From: DATAFO01 sp046728935
GTDB taxonomy: Bacteria > Actinomycetota > Thermoleophilia > Solirubrobacterales > 70-9
NCBI GenBank assembly: GCA_046728935.1
Contig: JBKPFS010000101.1
Coordinates: forward strand, 1 to 20,337
DNA length: 20,337 nt
Reading direction: 5' to 3'
Shown one piece after another: positions 1 to 6,470 of the stretch. Both the position numbers and the translations under genes were made by a program. The notes beneath the pieces were generated by a model. That model did not search any database, was not told the DNA's origin, and saw nothing but the letters and a program-made list of their open reading frames with translations. Every line of letters begins with the position of its first letter. Position 1 is the stretch's first letter.

Positions 1-600
1 GCGCGCCTGCTCGGGGGCGAGGTAGGCGGCGGTCCCGACCACCGAGCCGACCTGGGTCAGCCGGGTCTGCGCCGTCGCCCTCGCGATCCCGAAGTCGGTG
101 AGCTTCACCGTCATCTCGCCCGTGGGCGGATCGTGGCCGCCGGAGTCCGAGCGGCGAGCGCCGGCGGGGCCGCCGATCACCATCAGGTTCCCGGGCTTGA
201 CGTCCCGGTGGATGATCCCCTGCCGGTGCGCGTACTCGAGGCCGGCGCATGCCTGGACGCCGATCTCGACCGCGAGCTCGCCGCCCAGAGGGCCGCGGGT
301 TTGAAGCAGCTGGGCCACCGAGCGGCCCTCGACGTACTCCATGACGATGTAGTGGCGTCCGTCGTCGACGCCCGTGTCGTAGACCTGGACGATGTTGGGG
401 TGGATCAGCTTCGCGACCGCGAGGGCCTCGCGGCGAAAGCGGGCGACGAACTTGTCGTCGTCGGAGAGGTGCTCGGCGAGCACCTTGACCGCCACCGTGC
501 GCTCGAGCACGCGGTCGGTCGCCCGGTAGACGGTCGACATGCCGCCCGACCCGAGCCGGTCCCCGAGCTGGTAGCGACCGGAGATGACCGTCGCGCCCAC
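1..600 (-). CDS. Ser/Thr protein kinase (PknB/Hanks type), N-terminal 200 residues, cut by window edge
   Basis: This is a eukaryotic-like Ser/Thr kinase that phosphorylates protein substrates with ATP. Only the first 200 codons of the kinase domain are present and the frame stays open at base 1. Visible motifs are the Gly-rich loop LGSGGMSTVY (residues 16-25), the ATP lysine in AVKV (K39), a helix-C Glu near 58, HRDVKPGN (131-138), DFG (169-171) and APE (195-197). All key catalytic residues are intact. About 16 extra residues lie between the catalytic Asn and DFG compared with typical PknB kinases. The GTG start at 600 is chosen because GGGGAGG lies 7 bases upstream and the fold starts at residue 8. 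It begins 16 bases after the lipoprotein gene upstream, so the two are probably co-transcribed. Any transmembrane or PASTA region would lie outside the window. The family call is firm; the substrates are unknown. Confidence 0.95.
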   Translation of the reverse strand, partial: MGATVISGRYQLGDRLGSGGMSTVYRATDRVLERTVAVKVLAEHLSDDDKFVARFRREALAVAKLIHPNIVQVYDTGVDDGRHYIVMEYVEGRSVAQLLQTRGPLGGELAVEIGVQACAGLEYAHRQGIIHRDVKPGNLMVIGGPAGARRSDSGGHDPPTGEMTVKLTDFGIARATAQTRLTQVGSVVGTAAYLAPEQAR

Positions 601-616
601 TAGCTCGCCTCCCCGC

Positions 617-1171
617 TCACTTGCCGCCACCGCCGGCGCCGGTGCCCCCGCTTCCGGTTCCGCCGTCGCCCCCGCCGCCTCCGCCGCCCTCGCCGCCGCC
701 GCCCTGGTTGCCGCCGCCGCCCTCGTTGCCGCCGCCCTGCTCGCCCCCGCCGCCAGGTTCCTTCGGCTCCTCTTCCTGGGTGGAGGTGGAGGTGGTCGTG
801 GTCTCGGTGGTCGCGGGCTGCGTGGTCGGCGTCTCCGTCGTCTGCTGGCCGCTGAACCCGGAGGGACCGGTTTGCGTGCACTGCTCGGGGTCGGCGGCGA
901 GCTGGCTGAGGCGCTCCGAGCCGGCGTCGAGCGCCTTCTTCACGTCGGAGTCCACCGAGGCTGGCAGCTGGTCCACCTGGGTTACGAACAGCTGCGCGCT
1001 CGCCTGGGCGCCCTCGCACTTCCCCGATTCGATCGCCCCCTCGACTTCGTCCAGTCTTTTCAGCAGTTGGTCAGCGTCCCCGGATGGGATCGAGTCGCCG
1101 CTCGAGCCGCAGCCCCCGAAAGTTGCAACGGTGACGAGCGCGAGCAGGGAGATTCGGGCGGCCCCTGGCAT
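617..1171 (-). CDS. Small secreted lipoprotein with Thr-rich linker and Gly-rich tail
   Basis: I recognise no named family for this 184-residue protein. The N-terminus is a lipoprotein signal: a short charged region, the hydrophobic stretch ISLLALVTVATF, then FGGC with lipidated Cys21, so it is expected on the outer face of the membrane. Residues 30-98 form a small, probably helical domain with two cysteines (C52, C98) that could form a disulfide. A Thr-rich linker (109-132), a short acidic stretch and a Gly-dominated tail (139-184) follow. The open frame extends upstream, but ATG 1171 is preferred because the signal peptide begins there. No Shine-Dalgarno is visible. A TAGACT box ends 7 bases before the ATG, suggesting a leaderless transcript. 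The kinase gene follows after 16 bases, so the two may work together in envelope sensing; that link is inference. Confidence 0.8.
   Translation of the reverse strand: MPGAARISLLALVTVATFGGCGSSGDSIPSGDADQLLKRLDEVEGAIESGKCEGAQASAQLFVTQVDQLPASVDSDVKKALDAGSERLSQLAADPEQCTQTGPSGFSGQQTTETPTTQPATTETTTTSTSTQEEEPKEPGGGGEQGGGNEGGGGNQGGGGEGGGGGGGDGGTGSGGTGAGGGGK
620..760 (-). repeat. Low-complexity GGN-codon repeat encoding the Gly-rich tail
   Basis: The 3' end of the lipoprotein gene is an imperfect run of GGC/GGN codons, seen on the + strand as repeated gccgcc units with interruptions encoding Asn, Glu and Gln. Such tracts are prone to replication slippage, so tail length probably varies between strains. 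The opposite strand is open and would encode a Pro-rich protein, which is a shadow. Confidence 0.7.
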
Positions 1172-1178
1172 CGCGGCG

Positions 1179-1184
1179 AGTCTA
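1179..1184 (-). promoter_or_regulatory. Candidate -10 box for leaderless transcription of the lipoprotein gene
   Basis: TAGACT on the - strand (4 of 6 match to TATAAT) ends 7 bases before ATG 1171. With usual spacing transcription would begin at or next to the ATG. No convincing -35 is visible. It belongs to a recurring pattern in this window of TAnnnT boxes 6-9 bases before starts that lack a Shine-Dalgarno. Confidence 0.35.
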
Positions 1185-1256
1185 GAGGGCCGATGTGGGT
1201 CATCCACGCACGCGGATGACGCCGCATGCCGTCGCCGGATCGGCACCCGCGACCTC

Positions 1257-1277
1257 GCAGGTAGCGCTGCTACCTGC
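1257..1277. other. Perfect 9-bp inverted repeat with 3-base spacer
   Basis: GCAGGTAGC, GCT, GCTACCTGC forms a perfect 21-base dyad in the 208-base gap between the phosphoesterase stop (1380) and the lipoprotein start (1171). It could be a factor-dependent terminator hairpin for the phosphoesterase transcript or an operator for the lipoprotein-kinase unit. No T-run follows on either strand, so it is not a canonical intrinsic terminator. Nothing else recognisable lies in this gap. Confidence 0.5.
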
Positions 1278-1379
1278 TTCGGCCGCGCGCGCCGCCCAGC
1301 TCGGCGTGCGACGCCCCCGCGCACGCGCCTGACCCCCATCAGCCCTCTCGTAGCAGGCCGGTTCACCGCTGACGCCGCC

Positions 1380-2132
1380 TCACTGGCCCACGTAGAGACG
1401 CTTCGCGAGGTGCTCGGGCAGCTCGCTGCGCTCGATCGCCTCCGCCGCACGGTCGATCTCGTACTCCACGCGGTGGTACGTCGCGGTCCAGGCGTCGGTG
1501 TCGAGCTCCAGCCACGCCGCCCGCGGGTCGCCGTCGCGCGGCTGGCCGACGCTGCCGGGATTGATCAGCCAGCGGCCGTGGGCCAGCTCGAGCCTGGTGC
1601 CCGCGCCGGCCTGGGCGCCCCGTGCCTGCTCCGGAGCCGAGCCGCCGGCGCCGTCCTCGGGGAGGGCGAAGAACAGCGCCACGTGCGAGTGCCCGATGAG
1701 GCTGATCCGCGCCGCCTGGACGCGGATGCATTCGGCCGCCTGATCGGGCCACAGCACGTACTCCCACACCGGGTCGCGAGGGGAGGCGTGATAGAGGGCG
1801 ACGACGCGATCGGTGTCGGCGGGGGAGAGCCCCTCGAGGAACGCGATCGTCTCCGGTGTCGCCACCTCCTGGGTCCAGCGCACCGCCGCCGCGGCCGCGG
1901 GCGAGAACGATGAGATGTCGAGCTCGCCGAGCACGGCCAGGTCGTGGTTGCCCACCAGTGACATGTCACAGCGCTCGCGCACCAGCTCGGTGCAGCGATC
2001 GGGGTCAGCTCCGTAGCCGACCACGTCGCCGAGGCACCAGAGCTCCTCGACGCCGGTGTCCTCGACGTGCTCGAGCACCGCCTCCAGCGCGGGCAGGTTG
2101 GCGTGGATGTCGCTGAGGATCGCCAGGCGCAT
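1380..2132 (-). CDS. Calcineurin-like metallophosphoesterase (YfcE/MJ0936-like)
   Basis: This is a 250-residue two-metal phosphodiesterase or phosphatase, expected in the cytoplasm since no signal peptide is seen. The full motif series is present: SDIH (D8, H10), GDVVGYG (D36), GNHD (61-64), YHASP (H115) and GHSH (147-150), then NPGSVGQPRDG near 191-201, which is typical of compact single-domain members. All metal ligands look intact. ATG 2132 is used because MRLAILSDIH is the canonical family N-terminus; the longer open frame upstream adds only low-complexity Arg/Pro sequence. The gene is divergent from the M48 protease gene with 35 bases between starts. Downstream on the same strand come the lipoprotein and kinase genes after 208 bases. 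The natural substrate cannot be told from sequence; cyclic nucleotides or phosphomonoesters are possible. Confidence 0.93.
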   Translation of the reverse strand: MRLAILSDIHANLPALEAVLEHVEDTGVEELWCLGDVVGYGADPDRCTELVRERCDMSLVGNHDLAVLGELDISSFSPAAAAAVRWTQEVATPETIAFLEGLSPADTDRVVALYHASPRDPVWEYVLWPDQAAECIRVQAARISLIGHSHVALFFALPEDGAGGSAPEQARGAQAGAGTRLELAHGRWLINPGSVGQPRDGDPRAAWLELDTDAWTATYHRVEYEIDRAAEAIERSELPEHLAKRLYVGQ

Positions 2133-2153
2133 GTGGCGGCCAAAGGGGCGGAC

Positions 2154-2160
2154 TATCGTA
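2154..2160. promoter_or_regulatory. Overlapping divergent -10-like boxes between the phosphoesterase and M48 genes
   Basis: The bases TATCGTA read as TATCGT on the + strand (2154-2159, 8 bases before ATG 2168) and TACGAT on the - strand (2160 to 2155, 22 bases before ATG 2132). Each matches TATAAT at 4 positions. Only 35 bases separate the two genes, so the promoters must overlap each other or the coding sequences. No good -35 or Shine-Dalgarno is visible on the M48 side. Confidence 0.35.
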
Positions 2161-2167
2161 AGCGGGG

Positions 2168-3451
2168 ATGACCTTCCCGGGCCTGTCGCCGCGCTCGACC
2201 GCGGCACGCGTCGGCGGGGCCGCCGTGGCGATGGTGGTGGTTGCCGAGGCGGCGGTCTGGCTGCTGAGTCCACGCGACCGGCCGCCGGATCCAGTGCCTG
2301 TGGCCGAAACCGACTACTTCCGCGCGGCCGAGCTCGACCGCGCCCGCGACTATCGCGACGGCCAGCGCTGGCTGCTGGTCGCGGGGCTCGCGGCCGAGGG
2401 CGCGGTTCTGGTCGCCGTCGCCCTCGGGCGCCCGGCCCCGGTTCGTCGGCTGCTCGAGCGGCTGGCCTCGCGCCCGATCGCGGGCGCCGCCTGCGTGGGC
2501 GCGGGGGTCGCGGTCGTCTCGGCGGCGGCCACGCTTCCCACCCGGCTCGCCGCCCATGAGCGAGCGGTCGACGTCGGCCTCTCGACGCAGTCGCTCGGTG
2601 CGTGGCTGTGGGACGTGGCGCGCGCGACGGCGATCACCGCCGTTCTGGCGGCGGGCGGAGCGGCCCTGCTGCTCGCGCTCGTGCGGCGGTTCCCGCGCAC
2701 GTGGTGGCTGCCGGGCGCCGCGGCGGTAACCGCGCTCGCCGCCGTCTTCACCTGGATCGCCCCGGTCGTGTTCGCGCCAGTCTTCAATCGCTTCCAGGCC
2801 CTCCCGCAGGGAAGCGCGCTGCGTGCGGACGTGCTGGAGCTCGGTCGGCGCGCAGGAGTGGACATCGGCGAGGTCTACCGAGTCGACGCCAGCCGGCGAG
2901 TGACCACCCTCAACGCCTACGTCAACGGCATCGGCTCGACGAAGCGAGTCGTGCTCTACGACAACCTGATCGAGGGCCTGCCCCGCCCGCAGCTCGAGTC
3001 GGTCGTCGCGCATGAGCTCGGCCACGTCGCCCACGACGACGTTCCGCGCGGGCTCGCGTTCGTGGCCATCGTCGCCCCGTTCGGCCTGCTGTTCGCGCGC
3101 GAGCTCGGCACCGCGCTGGCCCGCCGGGGTGGCGCCGACCCGCTGAGCCCCGCCGCCGTCCCCGCGTACCTGGTCGCGCTGGCGGCGGCCAGCCTGGTGC
3201 TCAACGTCCCCGGCAACCAGCTCTCGCGACGCGTCGAGGCGAGCGCCGATCAGTTCGCGCTCGAGCTGACCCGCGATCCCAAGGCTTCGATCGACCTGCA
3301 CGTGAGGCTGACGCGGAAGAACCTGGGCGACCCCGATCCACCGGGCATCGTCACCGCGCTGCTTGGCACCCATCCGCCGGCCGTCGACCGGATCGGCGCG
3401 GCGCTCCGCTACGAGGAGGAGAACGACTCCGCGGTCAGCGCCAGGCCCTGA
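2168..3451 (+). CDS. M48 family membrane metalloprotease (Ste24/CAAX protease-like)
   Basis: This is a 427-residue integral-membrane zinc protease. The signature HELGH is at 282-286 in VVAHELGHVAHDD. The third ligand is in EASADQFALEL (E357, with conserved D361), matching the HExxH...ExxxD pattern of the Ste24-like branch. The conserved TLNAYVNGIGSTKRVVLYDNL block precedes the active site at about 248-267. Hydrophobic segments near 13-33, 68-86, 104-121, 154-172, 182-204, 296-312 and 330-346 indicate a multi-pass protein, larger than single-domain HtpX (about 290 residues). It probably takes part in membrane protein quality control or processing. ATG 2168 lacks a Shine-Dalgarno but has a TATCGT box 8 bases upstream. 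The last 43 bases overlap the convergent epimerase gene. Confidence 0.92.
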   Translation: MTFPGLSPRSTAARVGGAAVAMVVVAEAAVWLLSPRDRPPDPVPVAETDYFRAAELDRARDYRDGQRWLLVAGLAAEGAVLVAVALGRPAPVRRLLERLASRPIAGAACVGAGVAVVSAAATLPTRLAAHERAVDVGLSTQSLGAWLWDVARATAITAVLAAGGAALLLALVRRFPRTWWLPGAAAVTALAAVFTWIAPVVFAPVFNRFQALPQGSALRADVLELGRRAGVDIGEVYRVDASRRVTTLNAYVNGIGSTKRVVLYDNLIEGLPRPQLESVVAHELGHVAHDDVPRGLAFVAIVAPFGLLFARELGTALARRGGADPLSPAAVPAYLVALAAASLVLNVPGNQLSRRVEASADQFALELTRDPKASIDLHVRLTRKNLGDPDPPGIVTALLGTHPPAVDRIGAALRYEEENDSAVSARP

Positions 3452-4344
3452 TCGATGTGGATCGACGCGCTCCAGCCGAGCTCGCGCGCGGCAAGCGACG
3501 GGTCCAACGCGATTCGCTGCACCTCGCCGGGGCGCTCGGGGGCGTGCTCGGGGGCGAACCCCCGCCCGTAGGCTCGGGCGAGGCGCTCGCCGAGCTCGAG
3601 CACGCTCGTCTCGACCCCGGTGCCGATGTTGTAAACGCCGGTTCGGTCCGAGTCGACGGCCGCGAGGAAGGCGTCGACTACGTCGCCGACGTAGACGTAG
3701 TCGCGGGTCTGGCGGCCGTCACCGAACACTCGCGGGGTGCCGTCGCCGTCGAGCGCGCCGCAGAAGATCGCGACCACGCCGGCCTCGCCGTGCGGATCCT
3801 GGCGCGGGCCGTAGACGTTTCCGAGCCGAAGCGCCGTGCCGAGCAGCCCGTGCAGCCGGCCGTAGAGGGAGACGTAGCCCTCCGCCGCGTGCTTCGACTG
3901 CCCGTAGGGAGCGTCGGGGAGGCACTCCGCCGACTCGTCGAGCGGGAGGTCCCGGCCGGCGCCCTCACCGTAGATCGCGCCTCCGGTCGAGGCCAGCACG
4001 AAGCGCCCTACCCCGGCCTCGGCGCTGAGCGCCAGCAGGTTGAGCGTGCCGCCCACGTTGACGTCGAGGTCGAAGGCCGGGTCGGAGACCGAGCGCCGCA
4101 CGTCGATCTGCGCCGCGAGGTGAAGGACCGCCTCCGGCGGATCGGTGAACGCCCTGCCGAGCCCCTCGCGGTCGGTGACGTCGGCCTCGACAAGGACCGC
4201 GCCCGCGCCGAGCGCGGCCTCGAGGTTCTCGCGCCGCCCGGTGGAGAGATCGTCCACGGCGACGACCTCGTCCCCCCGGGCGAGTAGGGCGTCGACCAAG
4301 TGCGAACCGATGAAGCCCGCCCCACCTGTGACCAGAGCCTTCAT
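3409..4344 (-). CDS. NAD-dependent epimerase/dehydratase (extended SDR, UDP-glucose 4-epimerase-like)
   Basis: This 311-residue extended short-chain dehydrogenase/reductase acts on nucleotide sugars. The Rossmann signature TGGAGFIG lies at residues 6-13, DDLSTGRREN at 31-40 places the NAD ribose contact, and the catalytic set is S119/T120 with Y147xxxK151 (YGQSK). LRLGNVYGPRQDP (about 172-184) and GDGRQTRDYVYVGDVVDA (208-225) are typical of the GalE/RmlB/WbpP group. Length fits single-domain UDP-sugar 4-epimerases. Exact substrate (UDP-Glc, UDP-GlcNAc or UDP-GlcA) cannot be set, so no symbol is given. It starts at ATG 4344 with a TAGATT box 9 bases upstream and no Shine-Dalgarno, divergent from argS. 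It ends inside the convergent protease gene. A cell-surface polysaccharide role is likely but inferred. Confidence 0.93.
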   Translation of the reverse strand: MKALVTGGAGFIGSHLVDALLARGDEVVAVDDLSTGRRENLEAALGAGAVLVEADVTDREGLGRAFTDPPEAVLHLAAQIDVRRSVSDPAFDLDVNVGGTLNLLALSAEAGVGRFVLASTGGAIYGEGAGRDLPLDESAECLPDAPYGQSKHAAEGYVSLYGRLHGLLGTALRLGNVYGPRQDPHGEAGVVAIFCGALDGDGTPRVFGDGRQTRDYVYVGDVVDAFLAAVDSDRTGVYNIGTGVETSVLELGERLARAYGRGFAPEHAPERPGEVQRIALDPSLAARELGWSASIHIDQGLALTAESFSSS

Positions 4345-4353
4345 GCGGGCGTG

Positions 4354-4363
4354 AATCTAGTAT
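4354..4363. promoter_or_regulatory. Overlapping divergent -10-like boxes between the epimerase gene and argS
   Basis: Within the 38 bases between the two starts, the - strand reads TAGATT (4359 to 4354), ending 9 bases before the epimerase ATG. The + strand reads TAGTAT (4358-4363), 19 bases before the argS GTG. The boxes share bases, so one polymerase could exclude the other. Matches to TATAAT are partial and no -35 is clear. Confidence 0.35.
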
Positions 4364-4382
4364 CGGGCGCATCGATGACGAT

Positions 4383-6029
4383 GTGACATCGGACCCGCTG
4401 GCGACGCTTCGTGCAGAGGTGACCGCGGCGGCCGCTGCGCTCAACGGCGAACGGGCGCCGAGGCTGACGCTGGAGCAACCGCCCAACCCGGAGCTGGGCG
4501 ACTACTCCACCAACGCCGCGATGCTGCTCGCTCCGGCCCTCGGCGCGGCGCCGCGCGATCTGGCCGAGCGCCTGCGCGACGAGCTGGCCACGCGGCTCGG
4601 AGCGCGCGCCGAGCGGGTGGAGGTCGCCGGACCCGGCTTCCTCAACCTGTTCCTCTCGGACGGCTGGTACCGACGCACGATCGCCGACGTCCTCGGCGCC
4701 GAGAGGTTCGGATCCGGCGTCCCGGCCAAGCCCGGGCGCGTGCTGGTGGAGTTCGTCTCCGCGAACCCGACCGGGCCGCTGACCGCGGCCGGCGGGCGCC
4801 ACGCGGCCTTCGGCGATTCCCTCGCGCGCCTGCTCGCCCTCGCGGGGCACCGGGTCGAGCGCGAGTACCTGCTCAACGACGTGGGCGGTCAGGTAGAGCA
4901 GTTCGCGCGGTCGATCGCAGCTCGGATGCAGGGCGTCGAGCCGCCCGAGGACGGCTACGCGGGCGAGTACGTGATCGAGCTCGCCGAGGAGCTCGCCGCG
5001 GCCGGGGTGGCCGCCGACGATCTCGATGCGCTCGCCCGGCGGGGCACGGAGGCGATGCGCGAGAGGATCGAGGCGACGCTCGAGCGCTACGGCGTGCGCT
5101 TTGACACCTGGGCCTCGCAGCGGGCGCTGGAGGAGGCGGGCAAGGTGGAGCGGGTGATCGACGTCCTCCGCGAGGGCGACCACGTCTACGAGCGCGAGGG
5201 AGCGACCTGGCTGCGCACCAGCGCCTTCGGCGACGACAAGGATCGGGTCCTGATCCGCGCCGACGGGGAGCCGACCTATTTCGCGGCCGACATCGCCTAT
5301 CACCTGGACAAGCTCGAGCGGGGCGCGGAGCGGCTGATCGACGTCTGGGGAGCCGACCACCACGGCTACATGACGCGGATGCGCGCCGCGCTCGCCTGGC
5401 TGGGCGCCGACCCGGACCGCTTCGAGGCCCTGATCATGCAGTTCGTTCACCTCGTCGAGGGCGCCGAGCGGGCGCAGATGTCGAAGCGCAAGGGCGAGTT
5501 CGTCACGCTCGACGAGCTCGTCGACGACATCGGGGTGGATGCCACCCGCTTCTTCATGCTCCAGCGCAGCCACGACACGACGGTGGACCTGGACCTCGAG
5601 CTGGCACGCCGCCAGTCCCAAGACAACCCCGTCTACTACGTGCAGTACGCGCACGCGCGCATCGCCAGCATCCTGCGCAAGGGCGCGGCCGAGGGTGCGG
5701 CGCCGGAGGGCGAGGACGCAATCGCGGAGTCCGCGGCGAGTGAGGCGGCGCTCGCCGCCCCGGCGGAGCCCACTGAGCGGGCGCTCGTCCGCCGATTGCT
5801 CGAGCTCCCCGGCGAGGTGCGCTCCGCCGCCGACCGGCGCGCCCCGCATCGCCTCTGCGCCTACGCGACCGCGACCGCGGCCGACTTCCACGCCTTCTAC
5901 CGCGATTGCCGGGTGGTCGGCGCGGGCGCGGGTCTCGAGCCGGCGCGGCTCGGCCTCTGTGTGGCGACAAGGCGGACGATCGCCACCACCCTCGACCTGC
6001 TCGGGGTCAGCGCACCAGAGCGGATGTAG
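4383..6029 (+). CDS. argS: Arginyl-tRNA synthetase
   Basis: ArgS charges tRNA-Arg with arginine using ATP, in the cytoplasm. The 548-residue product has the usual order: N-terminal additional domain (1-105, with NPELGDYSTNAAM and GPGFLNLF), class I catalytic core, MSKRKGEFVTLDEL (366-379) as the KMSKS-equivalent loop, and a C-terminal DALR anticodon-binding domain beginning near YYVQYAHARIASILRK. It ends with the family-typical LLGVSAPERM. The HIGH region is unusual: SANPTGPLTAAGGRHAAFGD (126-145) has TAAGGR where most bacterial ArgRS have HVGHGR, so both motif histidines are absent. The rest is intact and this looks like the housekeeping enzyme. The GTG at 4383 is the only start near the conserved N-terminus; its Shine-Dalgarno is weak. 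Confidence 0.97.
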   Translation: MTSDPLATLRAEVTAAAAALNGERAPRLTLEQPPNPELGDYSTNAAMLLAPALGAAPRDLAERLRDELATRLGARAERVEVAGPGFLNLFLSDGWYRRTIADVLGAERFGSGVPAKPGRVLVEFVSANPTGPLTAAGGRHAAFGDSLARLLALAGHRVEREYLLNDVGGQVEQFARSIAARMQGVEPPEDGYAGEYVIELAEELAAAGVAADDLDALARRGTEAMRERIEATLERYGVRFDTWASQRALEEAGKVERVIDVLREGDHVYEREGATWLRTSAFGDDKDRVLIRADGEPTYFAADIAYHLDKLERGAERLIDVWGADHHGYMTRMRAALAWLGADPDRFEALIMQFVHLVEGAERAQMSKRKGEFVTLDELVDDIGVDATRFFMLQRSHDTTVDLDLELARRQSQDNPVYYVQYAHARIASILRKGAAEGAAPEGEDAIAESAASEAALAAPAEPTERALVRRLLELPGEVRSAADRRAPHRLCAYATATAADFHAFYRDCRVVGAGAGLEPARLGLCVATRRTIATTLDLLGVSAPERM

Positions 6030-6039
6030 GCGTCGGGCC

Positions 6040-6061
6040 GGCGGTCAGCGAGCCCACCGCC
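6040..6061 (+). other. Weak hairpin downstream of argS
   Basis: GGCGGT and ACCGCC pair across a 10-base loop, starting 11 bases after the argS stop. No T-run follows, so this is at best a factor-dependent termination or RNA-stabilising element. The rest of the 142-base argS-HU gap holds only the candidate HU promoter and its ribosome binding site. Confidence 0.25.
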
Positions 6062-6126
6062 CTCAGAGGCCCCGGCGACGCAGGACGAAGCTGCGCGACA
6101 CGGTGTCCGACGCATGAGTCCTGGCT

Positions 6127-6135
6127 TGTTAGATT
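6127..6135 (+). promoter_or_regulatory. Candidate extended -10 promoter for the HU gene
   Basis: TGTTAGATT is a TGn extension directly before TAGATT (4 of 6 to TATAAT). Transcription would begin near 6142, giving a leader of about 30 bases that contains the purine-rich ribosome binding site. No -35 element is evident, as is usual for extended -10 promoters. The same TGn arrangement appears at 10002-10010. Confidence 0.35.
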
Positions 6136-6153
6136 GGCTGGCCGCTTGAAGTC

Positions 6154-6169
6154 GAGGAGGAGGAAGGGA
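6154..6169 (+). promoter_or_regulatory. Strong Shine-Dalgarno deciding the HU TTG start
   Basis: GAGGAGGAGGAAGGGA is a long anti-Shine-Dalgarno match two bases before TTG 6172, with the GGAGG cores 8 or more bases upstream. It fixes the non-ATG start and fits high expression of a nucleoid protein. Confidence 0.8.
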
Positions 6170-6171
6170 CA

Positions 6172-6447
6172 TTGACCAAGGCTGAGTTCGTCGACCGCAT
6201 CGCCAGGCAGTTCGAGAGCAAGAAGGCGGCCGCCGACGCCGTGGAGGCCGTGCTCGACGGCGTCACCGACACGCTCGCAAGCGGGGGGGAGGTCAACTTC
6301 ACCGGCTTCGGCAAGTTCAGCGTCGCCGAGCGCGGGCCCCGGCAGGGCGTCAATCCGCGCACCGGGGAGCGGATCACGATCGCGGGAGGCCGGGTGCCCA
6401 AGTTCTCCGCGGGCGCCGGCCTCAAGTCCCGGGTCAAGGGCGGCTGA
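6172..6447 (+). CDS. HU-family DNA-binding protein
   Basis: This 91-residue nucleoid protein of the DNABII (HU/IHF) family bends and compacts DNA as a dimer. The N-terminal helices MTKAEFVDRIARQFESKKAA lead to the dimer core, and the signature FTGFGKFSVAERGPRQGVNP (43-62) begins the DNA-binding beta arm with its tip Pro. Length is that of a minimal HU, without the long Lys/Ala-rich tail of mycobacterial HupB. The start is a TTG at 6172, strongly supported by the purine-rich GAGGAGGAGGAAGGGA just upstream. The stop codon lies inside a 20-bp tandem duplication (6431-6470), and the pyrF sequence continues downstream in the same frame after the TGA. Confidence 0.95.
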   Translation: MTKAEFVDRIARQFESKKAAADAVEAVLDGVTDTLASGGEVNFTGFGKFSVAERGPRQGVNPRTGERITIAGGRVPKFSAGAGLKSRVKGG

Positions 6448-6470
6448 GGCCGGTCAAGGGCGGCTGAGGC
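6431..6470 (+). repeat. 20-bp tandem duplication across the HU stop and pyrF leader
   Basis: Unit one is 6431-6450 and unit two is 6451-6470. They share GGTCAAGGGCGGCTGAGGC, 19 identical bases in a 20-base period. The first copy encodes the HU C-terminus (VKGG, stop). The second lies immediately before the conserved pyrF coding sequence. Twenty is not a multiple of three, so the duplication shifts the relative frame of the two genes. Confidence 0.9.

Noticed and set aside
621..1913. A Pro-rich 430-codon open frame on the + strand
   Set aside because: The Pro run is the complement of the Gly-rich lipoprotein tail, and the remainder is antisense to the phosphoesterase.
4341..5891. A 516-codon open frame on the - strand
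   Set aside because: It is antisense to argS, which has full-length conserved motifs. The composition is that of a shadow frame.
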